A stretch of 20,358 nt of DNA, taken from assembly GCA_001917895.1 (NCBI GenBank), contig MNEW01000061.1:1-20358 (forward strand), in the 5' to 3' direction. The number at the start of each line of letters is the position of its first letter. Within the stretch, counting starts at the first letter, position 1. A model generated the notes under the pieces. That model was not told where the DNA came from. It saw only the letters and a list, made by a program, of their open reading frames with translations, and ran no database searches. Source of the DNA: Actinobacteria bacterium 13_1_40CM_66_12 (GTDB lineage: Bacteria > Chloroflexota > Dormibacteria > Dormibacterales > Dormibacteraceae). This document shows, piece after piece, positions 1-6,300 of the stretch. A program made the translations under genes and the position numbers.

Positions 1-1563
1 CTCGCCAATCTCGGCTCCACGGTTCTCCTCTTCCTCTTCAACTCACCCGACGCCCAGTCGAGCCGGACGCAGCTCGCAGGTTTCACCGCTACGGTCGTGG
101 TCGCATTTCCGGTCTGGGCCATCCACATGTGGTTCGGCCGCCGCTTTTCGCGTCGGGATCCATCCGAGCGCGCATCGGCGATCCGCCGCCTGTACCTCTA
201 CCTCGCGTGCGCGGGGTCCTCGATTGGGACCGCGATCGCGGTGGCCGTCGCCATCACCAGCCTTTTGCAGCAGCAGCTCGACGGATTCAACTTCGACAGG
301 GTCGGGGTCGCCCAGGATGCCTGGTTTGCGGTCGTATTGCTGGCCATCTGGACCCTCCACTACCGCATCGCGGCCCGCGACCGCGCCGCTGTCGGCGAGC
401 ACGGCGCCTCCGCCACCCTTCGGCGCTGGTACATGTACCTCGCGCTCGTGGTCGGGCTCTTCATGCTCCTGGTCGGAGCGCAAGGCTTGCTCCAGGCGGC
501 CTGGGTGAAGGCATTGACCAACGCACAGTTCACCAATCAGCCGATGTCGTCGTCGGCCGGGCTGGTCGTCGGCGGGCTGCTGCTGTGGGGATTTCACGCG
601 CAGGTGCTCGCCACGCGTCACCTCGATGACGACCGCAAGTCGACGCTGCGCGCGGTGGAGGGATTCATCGCGGTTGGCGTGTGTATCGTCGTGGCGCTGA
701 TCGGCGCCAGCCAGATCCTGTACTACGGCGTCGCGCGCGCCCTCGGCGTCGAGAATCCGGGCGGTCTCGGCAACGACATCCTCTCCGGTCTCGCCCAGCC
801 TGCTTCAAACGTTCTGGTCTACGGCCTGGCGTGGTTCTTGATCCGGCGCCGGCTTGCCCTGGACGCAGCCTCTGGCGAGGCGGCCCGCCAGGCGGGAATG
901 CGCCGCCTCTACACCAACCTCGTCGCGCTGGTGTCGATGGGCGCCCTTGCTGTTGGCGCTGCGGGCCTGCTCGGCTCGCTCGCGCAAGCCGCTGAGGCGC
1001 CGATCATCGGTGTCCCCGCGCCAGCATGGAGAGATCCGGCGAGCCTATGGGTCACGCTCCTGGTCGTCGGCGCCGCAGTATGGGTGGCCCATTGGCGCCA
1101 GGTTCCGTGGCTGGCGGACCGCGTGGCACTGAGCCGCCGCCTGTACCTGTGGGCGGTGCTGCTCGCGAGCGTGCTCGCCCTTCTGGGCGGCGCCATCGAT
1201 CTGCTCTACGTCGTTTTCCAGCAGGCCTTCAGCGCGCAGCCGCGGTTGAACGATTCGGCCAACCTTGCTTTCGGTCAAGCTCTGGCCGTGGTCGTGGTTG
1301 CGGCCGCGGTGGGCATCTACCACTGGCTGGTGCTGAGATCGGACGCTACATCCAGACCCCCGAAAGGCGCGCAGCTCGCCGCCACCGTCACCATCGTTCC
1401 TGCGGCCCCCGCCAAGCTGCGGCCAGCCCTCGAAGTCGCTCCCGGCACGCATTACGAGCTGTCCGTGGTCGGCGCGACCGAGGACGACGTGCACCAGGCT
1501 TTGGCGAGTCTGCCGCCTAAGGCGAGCTACAAGCTCCTGCCGTCGCATTCCGCCGACAATTGA
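1..1563 (+). CDS. DUF5671-repeat integral membrane protein (5' partial)
   Basis: The reading frame is open from base 1 with no stop, so the gene begins upstream; the first in-window candidate start (GTG at 97) lies inside the coding stretch. The protein is mostly hydrophobic and is built from about five tandem units of roughly 75-85 residues. Each opens with an R-R-x-Y type motif (bases about 184, 421, 901 and 1135; a degenerate unit near 640) followed by two membrane helices, the pattern I associate with DUF5671. The last 60 or so residues are soluble, with an Ala/Pro-rich linker and a short alpha/beta-looking tail. Function is unknown; membrane location is inferred from hydrophobicity. The stop is 4 bases before the nitroreductase start, so the two are probably co-transcribed. 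Family call is by motif recognition only. Confidence 0.8.
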   Translation, partial: LANLGSTVLLFLFNSPDAQSSRTQLAGFTATVVVAFPVWAIHMWFGRRFSRRDPSERASAIRRLYLYLACAGSSIGTAIAVAVAITSLLQQQLDGFNFDRVGVAQDAWFAVVLLAIWTLHYRIAARDRAAVGEHGASATLRRWYMYLALVVGLFMLLVGAQGLLQAAWVKALTNAQFTNQPMSSSAGLVVGGLLLWGFHAQVLATRHLDDDRKSTLRAVEGFIAVGVCIVVALIGASQILYYGVARALGVENPGGLGNDILSGLAQPASNVLVYGLAWFLIRRRLALDAASGEAARQAGMRRLYTNLVALVSMGALAVGAAGLLGSLAQAAEAPIIGVPAPAWRDPASLWVTLLVVGAAVWVAHWRQVPWLADRVALSRRLYLWAVLLASVLALLGGAIDLLYVVFQQAFSAQPRLNDSANLAFGQALAVVVVAAAVGIYHWLVLRSDATSRPPKGAQLAATVTIVPAAPAKLRPALEVAPGTHYELSVVGATEDDVHQALASLPPKASYKLLPSHSADN

Positions 1564-1567
1564 ACTG

Positions 1568-2203
1568 ATGGACGCGCACCACATCCTGACGACCACCCGC
1601 GCGGTGCGAAAGCGGCTCGATTTCGACCGGCCGGTTTCGCGAGAGATCTTGCTGGAATGCCTGGAGGTCGCCGTCCAGGCGCCAACGGGGAGCAACTCTC
1701 AAGGCTGGCAGTGGGTGATCGTCACCGACCCTGAGAAGAAGCGCGTGATCGGCGAGCTGTACAAGAAATCCTGGTACGACTACGCGAAGAGCGGGGGCAG
1801 GCGTTACGAGAGGGACGACCCTCGTCGCAAGCAGCTGCCGCGGGTGGCGGCGTCCGCCCAATACCTCGCCGACCGCATGCACGAGGTGCCGGTGATGGTG
1901 ATCCCGTGCATCGAAGGACGGGTCGATCGCCCCGGGGTCAGCAACCTCGAGATCGCCGGCCTTTACGGCTCGATCCTTCCCGCCGCCTGGAGCTTCATGC
2001 TCGCCGCCCGCGCTCGCGGACTGGGCACGGCGTGGACCACACTGCATCTGCGATACGAGCGTGAGGTGGCGGACTTGCTCGCAATCCCGTTCGAGCGCTA
2101 CTCGCAAGCGGCGTTGATCACGGTCGGATTCCACACGGGCGGCGAATTCAAGCCTGCCGAGAGGATCCCGCTGGAGCCGATCGTCCACTGGGAGAATTGG
2201 TGA
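1568..2203 (+). CDS. Nitroreductase family protein
   Basis: A 211-residue protein of the usual single-domain nitroreductase length, expected to be a cytosolic FMN-dependent NAD(P)H oxidoreductase. The N-terminus carries the family FMN-phosphate motif (TTRAVRKRL, residues 9-17), followed by the APTGSNSQGWQW motif near residues 38-49, which lines the flavin. The second half has the Gly/Ala-rich helix and the GLGTAWTT segment typical of the dimer core. It starts 4 bases after the membrane-protein stop, and its TGA overlaps the GTG of the next gene, so it sits in the middle of a three-gene unit. The substrate cannot be told from sequence; reduction of nitroaromatics, quinones or enones is all within the family. 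No Shine-Dalgarno sequence is obvious, so translation may be coupled to the upstream gene. Confidence 0.9.
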   Translation: MDAHHILTTTRAVRKRLDFDRPVSREILLECLEVAVQAPTGSNSQGWQWVIVTDPEKKRVIGELYKKSWYDYAKSGGRRYERDDPRRKQLPRVAASAQYLADRMHEVPVMVIPCIEGRVDRPGVSNLEIAGLYGSILPAAWSFMLAARARGLGTAWTTLHLRYEREVADLLAIPFERYSQAALITVGFHTGGEFKPAERIPLEPIVHWENW

Positions 2204-2826
2204 CAGTAGACGCGGTCGCGCTTCTCGACCTGGTCGATTGGCGGCGGAAGGTCGGAGACCTGTACCGGATCGGCGGGCCTGATTCGCTGGAAAAGTTTCG
2301 CGAGGGCCGCGACCGCCTGTTCAAGTCACATCCCCAATCGCCGATCGAGACGGAGGAGCGGGCGTCTTTCGCGGGACTGCACTACTTCCCGCACGATCCT
2401 TCCTTCCGCGTGCCGGCCCGGATGGAGCCGAGCGATGGATCCGAGCTGCTCATCGACACCGGCGGCGAGGATGGCGCCGTCCGATACCGGCGCGCCGGTC
2501 AGCTGGCATTTCGCCTGGCCGGAGAGCCGTGCAAGCTGACCGTCCTCAGCCTGGTTCAGTACGCGGGCGGATTGTTCGTCCCGTTCAAGGACACGACGGC
2601 AGTCCATCAGACGTACGGGGCGGGGCGCTATCTGTTCGACACGGCCAAGGACACCGACGGCCTCGTGCTCGAGACCACACCCGGCTCACCCGACGTTGTG
2701 ATCGATTTCAACTACGCATACAACGCCTCGTGCGCGTACAGCCCGCGCTGGGCCTGCCCGCTGGCGCCCCCGGAGAACTTCCTGCGCGTGCCGGTGACGG
2801 CCGGGGAGATGAACTACAAGAGCTAA
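2200..2826 (+). CDS. DUF1684 domain-containing protein
   Basis: A 208-residue protein of unknown function. The C-terminal half holds the DUF1684 signature: a YGAGRYLFD segment, then a VIDFNYAYNASCAYSP run and CPLAPPENFLRVPVTAGE, in the usual order and spacing. The N-terminal part contains the conserved tryptophan/arginine helix and a 'FAGLHYFPHDPSFRV' segment also seen in the family. No signal peptide or membrane helix is visible. I chose GTG at 2200 because it overlaps the nitroreductase stop as GTGA, a coupling overlap seen repeatedly in this genome; a TTG one codon earlier is possible. The stop codon overlaps the stop of the convergent LLM oxidoreductase by 3-4 bases, leaving no room for a separate terminator. 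Confidence 0.88.
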   Translation: MTVDAVALLDLVDWRRKVGDLYRIGGPDSLEKFREGRDRLFKSHPQSPIETEERASFAGLHYFPHDPSFRVPARMEPSDGSELLIDTGGEDGAVRYRRAGQLAFRLAGEPCKLTVLSLVQYAGGLFVPFKDTTAVHQTYGAGRYLFDTAKDTDGLVLETTPGSPDVVIDFNYAYNASCAYSPRWACPLAPPENFLRVPVTAGEMNYKS

Positions 2827-3782
2827 GCCGCCGAGCGAGCCCCCGACATCAGCTTGATCAGCTCGCCGCCAAGCGCGATCGCGTCCTTGGTCGGCAGCGT
2901 TTGGTTGCTCAAGGTGAAGCCTCCGAAGCCCGCGTCGACGTAGGGCTGCAGCCTCTCCGCAATGTCCGCGGGGGTGGCAACCATCACCATCGGCCGCCGC
3001 TCCTCGGGGATCCTCTCCAGCTGGGCTTTCTCATCGCGAGTGTTCTCGACGAGGATCGCGAGGCTGCCCATCAATAGCTTCACCGTCGAAGGGTCGCGGC
3101 CTTCCGCCTCGCAGTGCGCGAGGAAGACGTCTCTCTTGTGCTTCAGCGCGTCCAGCGGACCGCCGAACAGGTGGCCGAAATCGCCATGCCTGGCGAGGAT
3201 GCGCAGGGTGCGCTTCTCGCCACCGCCTCCGATCATGATCTTCGGGCCGCCAGGCTGCACCGGGCGGGGGACGTTGAGCGCTCGGTCGATCCGGTAGTGC
3301 TTGCCTTCGAAAGACGGGCGGTCCTGCGTGAACATCAGCTTGGCGATGGTCACCGCCTCTTCGAGCCGATCCTCTCGCTCGCCGATCGGGGGGAACTCGA
3401 AACCGTATCCCATGTGCTCAGAGTCATTCCAAGCCGCGCCGATGCCGAGCATGGCCCGGCCCTTCGAGATGACGTCGAGCGTCGTGACCATCTTGGCGAG
3501 CAAGGCCGGATTCCTGTAGGTCACGCCGCTGACCATCGTCGCCAGCTTCACGCGCGACGTTCGCGCCGCGATCGCCCCGAGGGTGGTGTAGGCCTCCATC
3601 ATCGGCTCTGTCTCCGGACCGATTCCGCGGATCTGATAGAAGTGGTCCATCACGGTGACGAGGTCGAAGCCGGCCGCCTCCGCGGCGGTGGCCTGTTCGA
3701 GGAAGCGGTCGAAAATCTCGCCACCCTTGGCGCCGGCGGACGTGTAGTTGGGCATGTGGTAACCGAAAAACAAATCAGCCAT
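2823..3782 (-). CDS. LLM-class flavin/F420-dependent oxidoreductase
   Basis: A luciferase-like monooxygenase fold enzyme of about 319 residues, the normal length. Visible family features are the N-terminal strand ending in GYHMPNY, 'AEAAGFDLVTVMDHFYQ', the 'LATMVSGVTYRNPALLAKMVTTLDVISKGRAMLGIGAAWN' block that forms the cofactor pocket, and 'PKIMIGGGGEKRTLRILARHGD' near the middle. The last block and overall resemblance favour the F420-dependent branch over FMN luciferases, but the cofactor is an inference. The frame is open upstream to 3992, but that extension reads antisense through the divergent 64-residue gene and has no family similarity. I use ATG at 3782; ATG at 3791, three codons earlier, is equally in frame. 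A -10-like CATTAT ends exactly 6 bases before 3782, fitting a leaderless start. Confidence 0.88.
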   Translation of the reverse strand: MADLFFGYHMPNYTSAGAKGGEIFDRFLEQATAAEAAGFDLVTVMDHFYQIRGIGPETEPMMEAYTTLGAIAARTSRVKLATMVSGVTYRNPALLAKMVTTLDVISKGRAMLGIGAAWNDSEHMGYGFEFPPIGEREDRLEEAVTIAKLMFTQDRPSFEGKHYRIDRALNVPRPVQPGGPKIMIGGGGEKRTLRILARHGDFGHLFGGPLDALKHKRDVFLAHCEAEGRDPSTVKLLMGSLAILVENTRDEKAQLERIPEERRPMVMVATPADIAERLQPYVDAGFGGFTLSNQTLPTKDAIALGGELIKLMSGARSAA

Positions 3783-3788
3783 CACACT

Positions 3789-3816
3789 CATAATGCACCG
3801 TCGATGAAACTCACAA
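3789..3816. promoter_or_regulatory. Compact divergent promoter (shared -10 hexamer)
   Basis: Only 21 bases separate the two divergent start codons (3782 on minus, 3804 on plus). The hexamer CATAAT at 3789-3794 reads as a 5/6 match to TATAAT on the plus strand, ending 9 bases before ATG 3804. Read on minus it is a poorer CATTAT ending 6 bases before ATG 3782, with TTGTGA (3816-3811) 16 bases upstream as a possible -35. Neither start has a Shine-Dalgarno sequence. Promoter function is inferred from spacing and hexamer match only. Confidence 0.4.
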
Positions 3817-3998
3817 CTGTCGCCGGCGTGGCCGCCGCGCTGGCCGTCCTCGCTTACGGAACTGTGCTCGTGTTTCTCGCCTTCGACCGCAACTCGAATT
3901 CGGCGAGCGACACGATCCGCCCCTTCGTCATCACGATGGGCCCGGTGTGGGCCCTCGCCATCTGGTCTGGAGTTTCGCTGCTCCGGCGCCATAGATAG
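3804..3998 (+). CDS. Small two-helix membrane protein (64 aa), hypothetical
   Basis: I do not recognise a family. The 64-residue product begins MKLTTVAGVAAALAVLAYGTV, a hydrophobic stretch of about 22 residues that could be a first membrane helix. It is followed by a short polar loop (FDRNSNSASDT), a second hydrophobic segment (about residues 38-57, containing GPVWALAIWSGV) and a basic C-terminus (LLRRHR). The positive-inside rule suggests the C-terminus is cytoplasmic. The start is the first ATG after the compact divergent promoter, and the stop is 5 bases before the LysR start, so the two genes may be one transcript. It might modulate a neighbour or simply be a small envelope protein; nothing in the sequence decides. 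Reality as a gene rests on the promoter fit, the clean hydrophobic pattern and the packing. Confidence 0.6.
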   Translation: MKLTTVAGVAAALAVLAYGTVLVFLAFDRNSNSASDTIRPFVITMGPVWALAIWSGVSLLRRHR

Positions 3999-4003
3999 AA
4001 TTT

Positions 4004-4939
4004 GTGGCCACGGCTGTGGCCATAGACGAGTCGCGTAACGGCAAGGGCACCTCGATCCAGCTGGTCCAGGTCGAAGGGTTCCTGGAGGTGGCTCGGCGTG
4101 GAAGCGTGAGCCGGGCGGCCGAAGCGCTCTTCATCACCCAGCCGACCCTCACTGCCCGCCTTCACGGGCTCGAACGCGAGCTCGGCGCCCCTCTGTTCTT
4201 GCGGACGCCGCACGGGATGCGCCTGACCGATGCCGGCAAGGCATGGGTGCCATATGCGGAACGAGCGCTGCGCGCGCTCGCGGAGGGTCGCGACGCGCTC
4301 GAGCAGGTGATGTCCGCCTCGGCAGGCCATTTGATGATCGCCGCCGCGCCGGCTGTCAGCACGTACGTGTTGCCGCAGCTGTTGGAGAAGTTCGTCGCCA
4401 CGCATCCGCGCGTCGAGGTGTCAGTGCGCACCGGCCATTCCGAGGACGTGGTCGAGCTCGTGCTCCGCGACGAGGTGCAGCTGGGGCTGGGCCGCGCCAT
4501 ACGCCATCCCGACCTCGAGCTGAGACGGTTCCACACCGAGGAGCTGGTCCTCGTGTGCGCGCCCGACCACGCCTTCACGAAGAGGCGCTCCGTGACGATG
4601 GTGGAGGTTGCGCGCGAGAAGCTGATCATGTTCGACCGGACCTCCAGCTACTACGAGATCACCCAGGCGGCATTTCTGTCGGCCGGCACCAAGCTGCGCG
4701 GATTGATGGAACTGGATTCGATCGAGGCGGCCAAGAAGATGGTCGAGCGAGGCCTCGGGGTTGCCCTGCTGCCGCGCACGGCCGTGGCCAGGGAGATCGA
4801 GGGCCGGACCTTGAGCATGGTCCGGATGAAAGACGCACCCCCGATGCACAACTCGATCGTCGCGTTTCGCCGCCGTGACGCCGGCAAGCCAGAGGGGATC
4901 GTCGCGGCATTCCTTGGCCTGCTGAACACTATCGAGTAG
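4004..4939 (+). CDS. LysR-family transcriptional regulator
   Basis: A full-length LTTR of 311 residues. The N-terminal winged helix-turn-helix is clear: FLEVARRGSVSRAAEALFIT followed by QPTLTARLHGLERELGAPLF and LRTPHGMRLTDAG (about residues 26-80). A linker helix and a two-lobed effector domain (about residues 100-305) follow. The effector lobe includes ELVLVCAPDHAF and MVERGLGVALLPRTAV, both standard LTTR landmarks. GTG at 4004 is used; GTG at 4016 is an alternative that would sit 14 bases after a TAGAAT hexamer at 3996-4001. It is encoded directly ahead of a palindrome-bearing control region and the microprotein/isocitrate-lyase pair on the same strand, making these the likely targets. LTTRs are often divergent from their targets, so this parallel layout leaves autoregulation and target assignment open. 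Confidence 0.93.
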   Translation: MATAVAIDESRNGKGTSIQLVQVEGFLEVARRGSVSRAAEALFITQPTLTARLHGLERELGAPLFLRTPHGMRLTDAGKAWVPYAERALRALAEGRDALEQVMSASAGHLMIAAAPAVSTYVLPQLLEKFVATHPRVEVSVRTGHSEDVVELVLRDEVQLGLGRAIRHPDLELRRFHTEELVLVCAPDHAFTKRRSVTMVEVAREKLIMFDRTSSYYEITQAAFLSAGTKLRGLMELDSIEAAKKMVERGLGVALLPRTAVAREIEGRTLSMVRMKDAPPMHNSIVAFRRRDAGKPEGIVAAFLGLLNTIE

Positions 4940-4961
4940 GCTCGCCCAGCTATCGGTTTTA

Positions 4962-4990
4962 TTGATCATGACGATCAAATCAATTAATTG
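4962..4990. promoter_or_regulatory. Operator-like palindromes upstream of microprotein/lyase unit
   Basis: Two dyads lie in an AT-rich patch that contrasts with the surrounding GC-rich DNA. TTGATC (4962-4967) and GATCAA (4973-4978) form a perfect 6-bp inverted repeat around a 5-base centre. CAATTAATTG (4981-4990) is a perfect 10-bp palindrome. They lie about 20-48 bases upstream of the predicted -10 (5010-5015), a position suited to activator or repressor binding. The neighbouring LysR protein is the obvious candidate, although the first dyad is not a strict T-N11-A box. Confidence 0.5.
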
Positions 4991-5009
4991 GACTTATACC
5001 GAGCCAGTT

Positions 5010-5015
5010 GATAAT
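5010..5015 (+). promoter_or_regulatory. Predicted -10 element (GATAAT) of microprotein/lyase transcript
   Basis: GATAAT matches the -10 consensus at 5 of 6 positions and ends 9 bases before the microprotein ATG (5025), predicting a transcript with a 0-3 base leader. TTGGAC at 4988-4993, 16 bases upstream, is a weak -35 and overlaps the 10-bp palindrome. This is a prediction from sequence only. Confidence 0.5.
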
Positions 5016-5024
5016 TTGGCACTC

Positions 5025-5126
5025 ATGCAAGGAAACGAACAGTCGCTAGAGCTCGAGGCCGAGACTTTGACCGCGCACGAATGCGAGTGCCCGGAGCCGT
5101 GCAACTGCGACCACGAGAACGAGTAG
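5025..5126 (+). CDS. Cys/His-rich acidic microprotein (33 aa), undescribed
   Basis: A 33-codon reading frame from ATG 5025 to TAG 5124-5126. Its N-terminal half is acidic and helix-prone (ELEAE), and residues 18-30 read HECECPEPCNCDH, a mirror-symmetric H-x-C-x-C-x3-C-x-C-x-H arrangement. That pattern would make a plausible site for a soft metal such as zinc, copper or an Fe-S cluster. I know no named family for it. The ATG sits 9 bases after a good -10 hexamer, and the stop is 7 bases before the lyase start, so it should be the first cistron of the lyase message. An alternative reading is a regulatory leader peptide: leaderless short ORFs with clustered Cys codons act as cysteine-responsive attenuators in mycobacteria. 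Coding status is inferred from promoter position and the non-random residue pattern. Confidence 0.55.
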   Translation: MQGNEQSLELEAETLTAHECECPEPCNCDHENE

Positions 5127-5133
5127 GACGCTG

Positions 5134-6261
5134 ATGGAGCTGATATCCACGCCCCTGCTTCCCGACGGCTTCAAGGTCCCCTCCTCTCGCAATGAGGAGC
5201 CGAGCCGGCGGCTGCGCCGGCTGCTTGCAACCAAGCCCTACGTCTTCGGGCCCGGTGTCTACGACCCGTTCGGCGCCGAGCTGGTCATGTATCACGGTTT
5301 CGACGCCGTCTACTTCAGCGGCTATTCGTTCGCAATCGGCCACCTCGGCACCACGGACATGGACATCTACTCTTCGGTCGAGATTGCCGACGGCGCTCGC
5401 CGCACGGTCAGCGCTCTGCGCAAGTTCCAGCTCACGATGGCCGTTGGCGACCCTGAGAAGGGGGTCGCGCCGGTGCACCTGGAGATTCCACCGGTCGTCG
5501 TCGACATGGACGCCGGTTATGGAAACCTGTTCAACGTCCAGCGCACAGTCGACCTCTACGTTCGAGCCGGCGTCGCCGCCGCGCACCTCGAGGACCAGGT
5601 CATGCCCAAGCGCTGCGGCCACATCGCGGGCAAGGCGCTGATTTCGGCGGACGAGTTCGTGGGCAAGCTCAGGATGATGCGTAGCGCGGCCGACGACCTC
5701 GGCCACAAAGACTTCGTCATCATCGCCCGGACCGACGGTGTGTCGGCCACCGAGGCACCAGAGAGCAAGCGCGGCATCCAGCTCGCCATCGATCGGGGCC
5801 TTCGCTACATGGACAGCGGGGTGCCCGACCTTCTGTGGTGTGAGTTTCCGACCGCGGAGCGGGGACCGACGGAGCAGTTTTGCAGCGAGATCCGCAAGCG
5901 GTTTCCCGGCGCACGCTTTGCGTTCAACTATTCGTCCTCGTTCAAGTGGCACAACGAGAGGAACCCCATCACTTGGGATGAGCTGGGTGAGCTCGGTGTC
6001 GGCTTCATCTTCATCACCCTCGCGTTGCAGCACGCCGCGGGACACGGAATGTCAGTCTTGCTCGACGATCTCAAGAACAATGGAGAGCAGGGCTACATGG
6101 CGCTGCAGCGAAAAGAATGGGCGCCGAACGCGGACATCCCGACGCGGAGCCACCACCTGTTCACCGGGGTGCCGTATCACCAGCACGTGGGCCAGGAGTA
6201 CGGGGCGACCCGGCTGAGCGAGAACCTCGACGAGCACCTGGAGATCTCGAAGGTAGTCTGA
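5134..6261 (+). CDS. Isocitrate lyase family protein (isocitrate or 2-methylisocitrate lyase)
   Basis: A 375-residue TIM-barrel lyase of the isocitrate lyase/PEP mutase superfamily. The catalytic loop KRCGH (residues 159-163, Cys161) matches the K-[KR]-C-G-H signature of isocitrate lyase rather than PEP mutase. The metal-binding VVVDMDAGYGN (Asp124, Asp126), HLEDQ (151-155) and ARTDG (198-202) are all present. FNYSSSFKW (264-272) corresponds to the substrate-binding YNCSPSFNW of classical enzymes, with changes. The protein is about 50 residues shorter than typical AceA, so cleavage of isocitrate to glyoxylate and succinate is likely but 2-methylisocitrate is an alternative substrate. No malate synthase is nearby. 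AGGA at 5125-5128 lies 5 bases before the ATG. The gene follows the microprotein by 7 bases and is probably controlled from the palindromic region at 4962-5015. Confidence 0.85.
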   Translation: MELISTPLLPDGFKVPSSRNEEPSRRLRRLLATKPYVFGPGVYDPFGAELVMYHGFDAVYFSGYSFAIGHLGTTDMDIYSSVEIADGARRTVSALRKFQLTMAVGDPEKGVAPVHLEIPPVVVDMDAGYGNLFNVQRTVDLYVRAGVAAAHLEDQVMPKRCGHIAGKALISADEFVGKLRMMRSAADDLGHKDFVIIARTDGVSATEAPESKRGIQLAIDRGLRYMDSGVPDLLWCEFPTAERGPTEQFCSEIRKRFPGARFAFNYSSSFKWHNERNPITWDELGELGVGFIFITLALQHAAGHGMSVLLDDLKNNGEQGYMALQRKEWAPNADIPTRSHHLFTGVPYHQHVGQEYGATRLSENLDEHLEISKVV

Positions 6262-6284
6262 GAAAGGCCGGCCCTCGCGCCAAC

Positions 6285-6290
6285 TAAGCT
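6285..6290 (+). promoter_or_regulatory. Predicted -10 element (TAAGCT) of sppA-like gene
   Basis: TAAGCT fits TANNNT and ends 10 bases before the GTG at 6301, with no Shine-Dalgarno sequence between. The same hexamer occurs at nearly the same distance before the XRE-TPR gene (12737-12732), which supports both. Confidence 0.35.
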
Positions 6291-6300
6291 TTTCGCTGGT

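Noticed and set aside
3783..3992. N-terminal extension of the LLM oxidoreductase
   Set aside because: It is antisense to the 64-residue membrane protein gene and low in hydrophobic residues, with no LLM-like sequence before MADLFFGYH.
4951..5020. AT-rich patch as an attachment site or origin
   Set aside because: There is no integrase, tRNA, direct repeat or DnaA-box cluster; a promoter/operator explains it better.
5023..6045. 340-codon minus-strand ORF
   Set aside because: It is antisense to the isocitrate-lyase-family gene; the sense frame carries intact catalytic motifs.
6266..6273. GGCCGGCC palindrome after the lyase as a terminator
   Set aside because: It has no loop and no U-tract, and short GC palindromes are common at this base composition.
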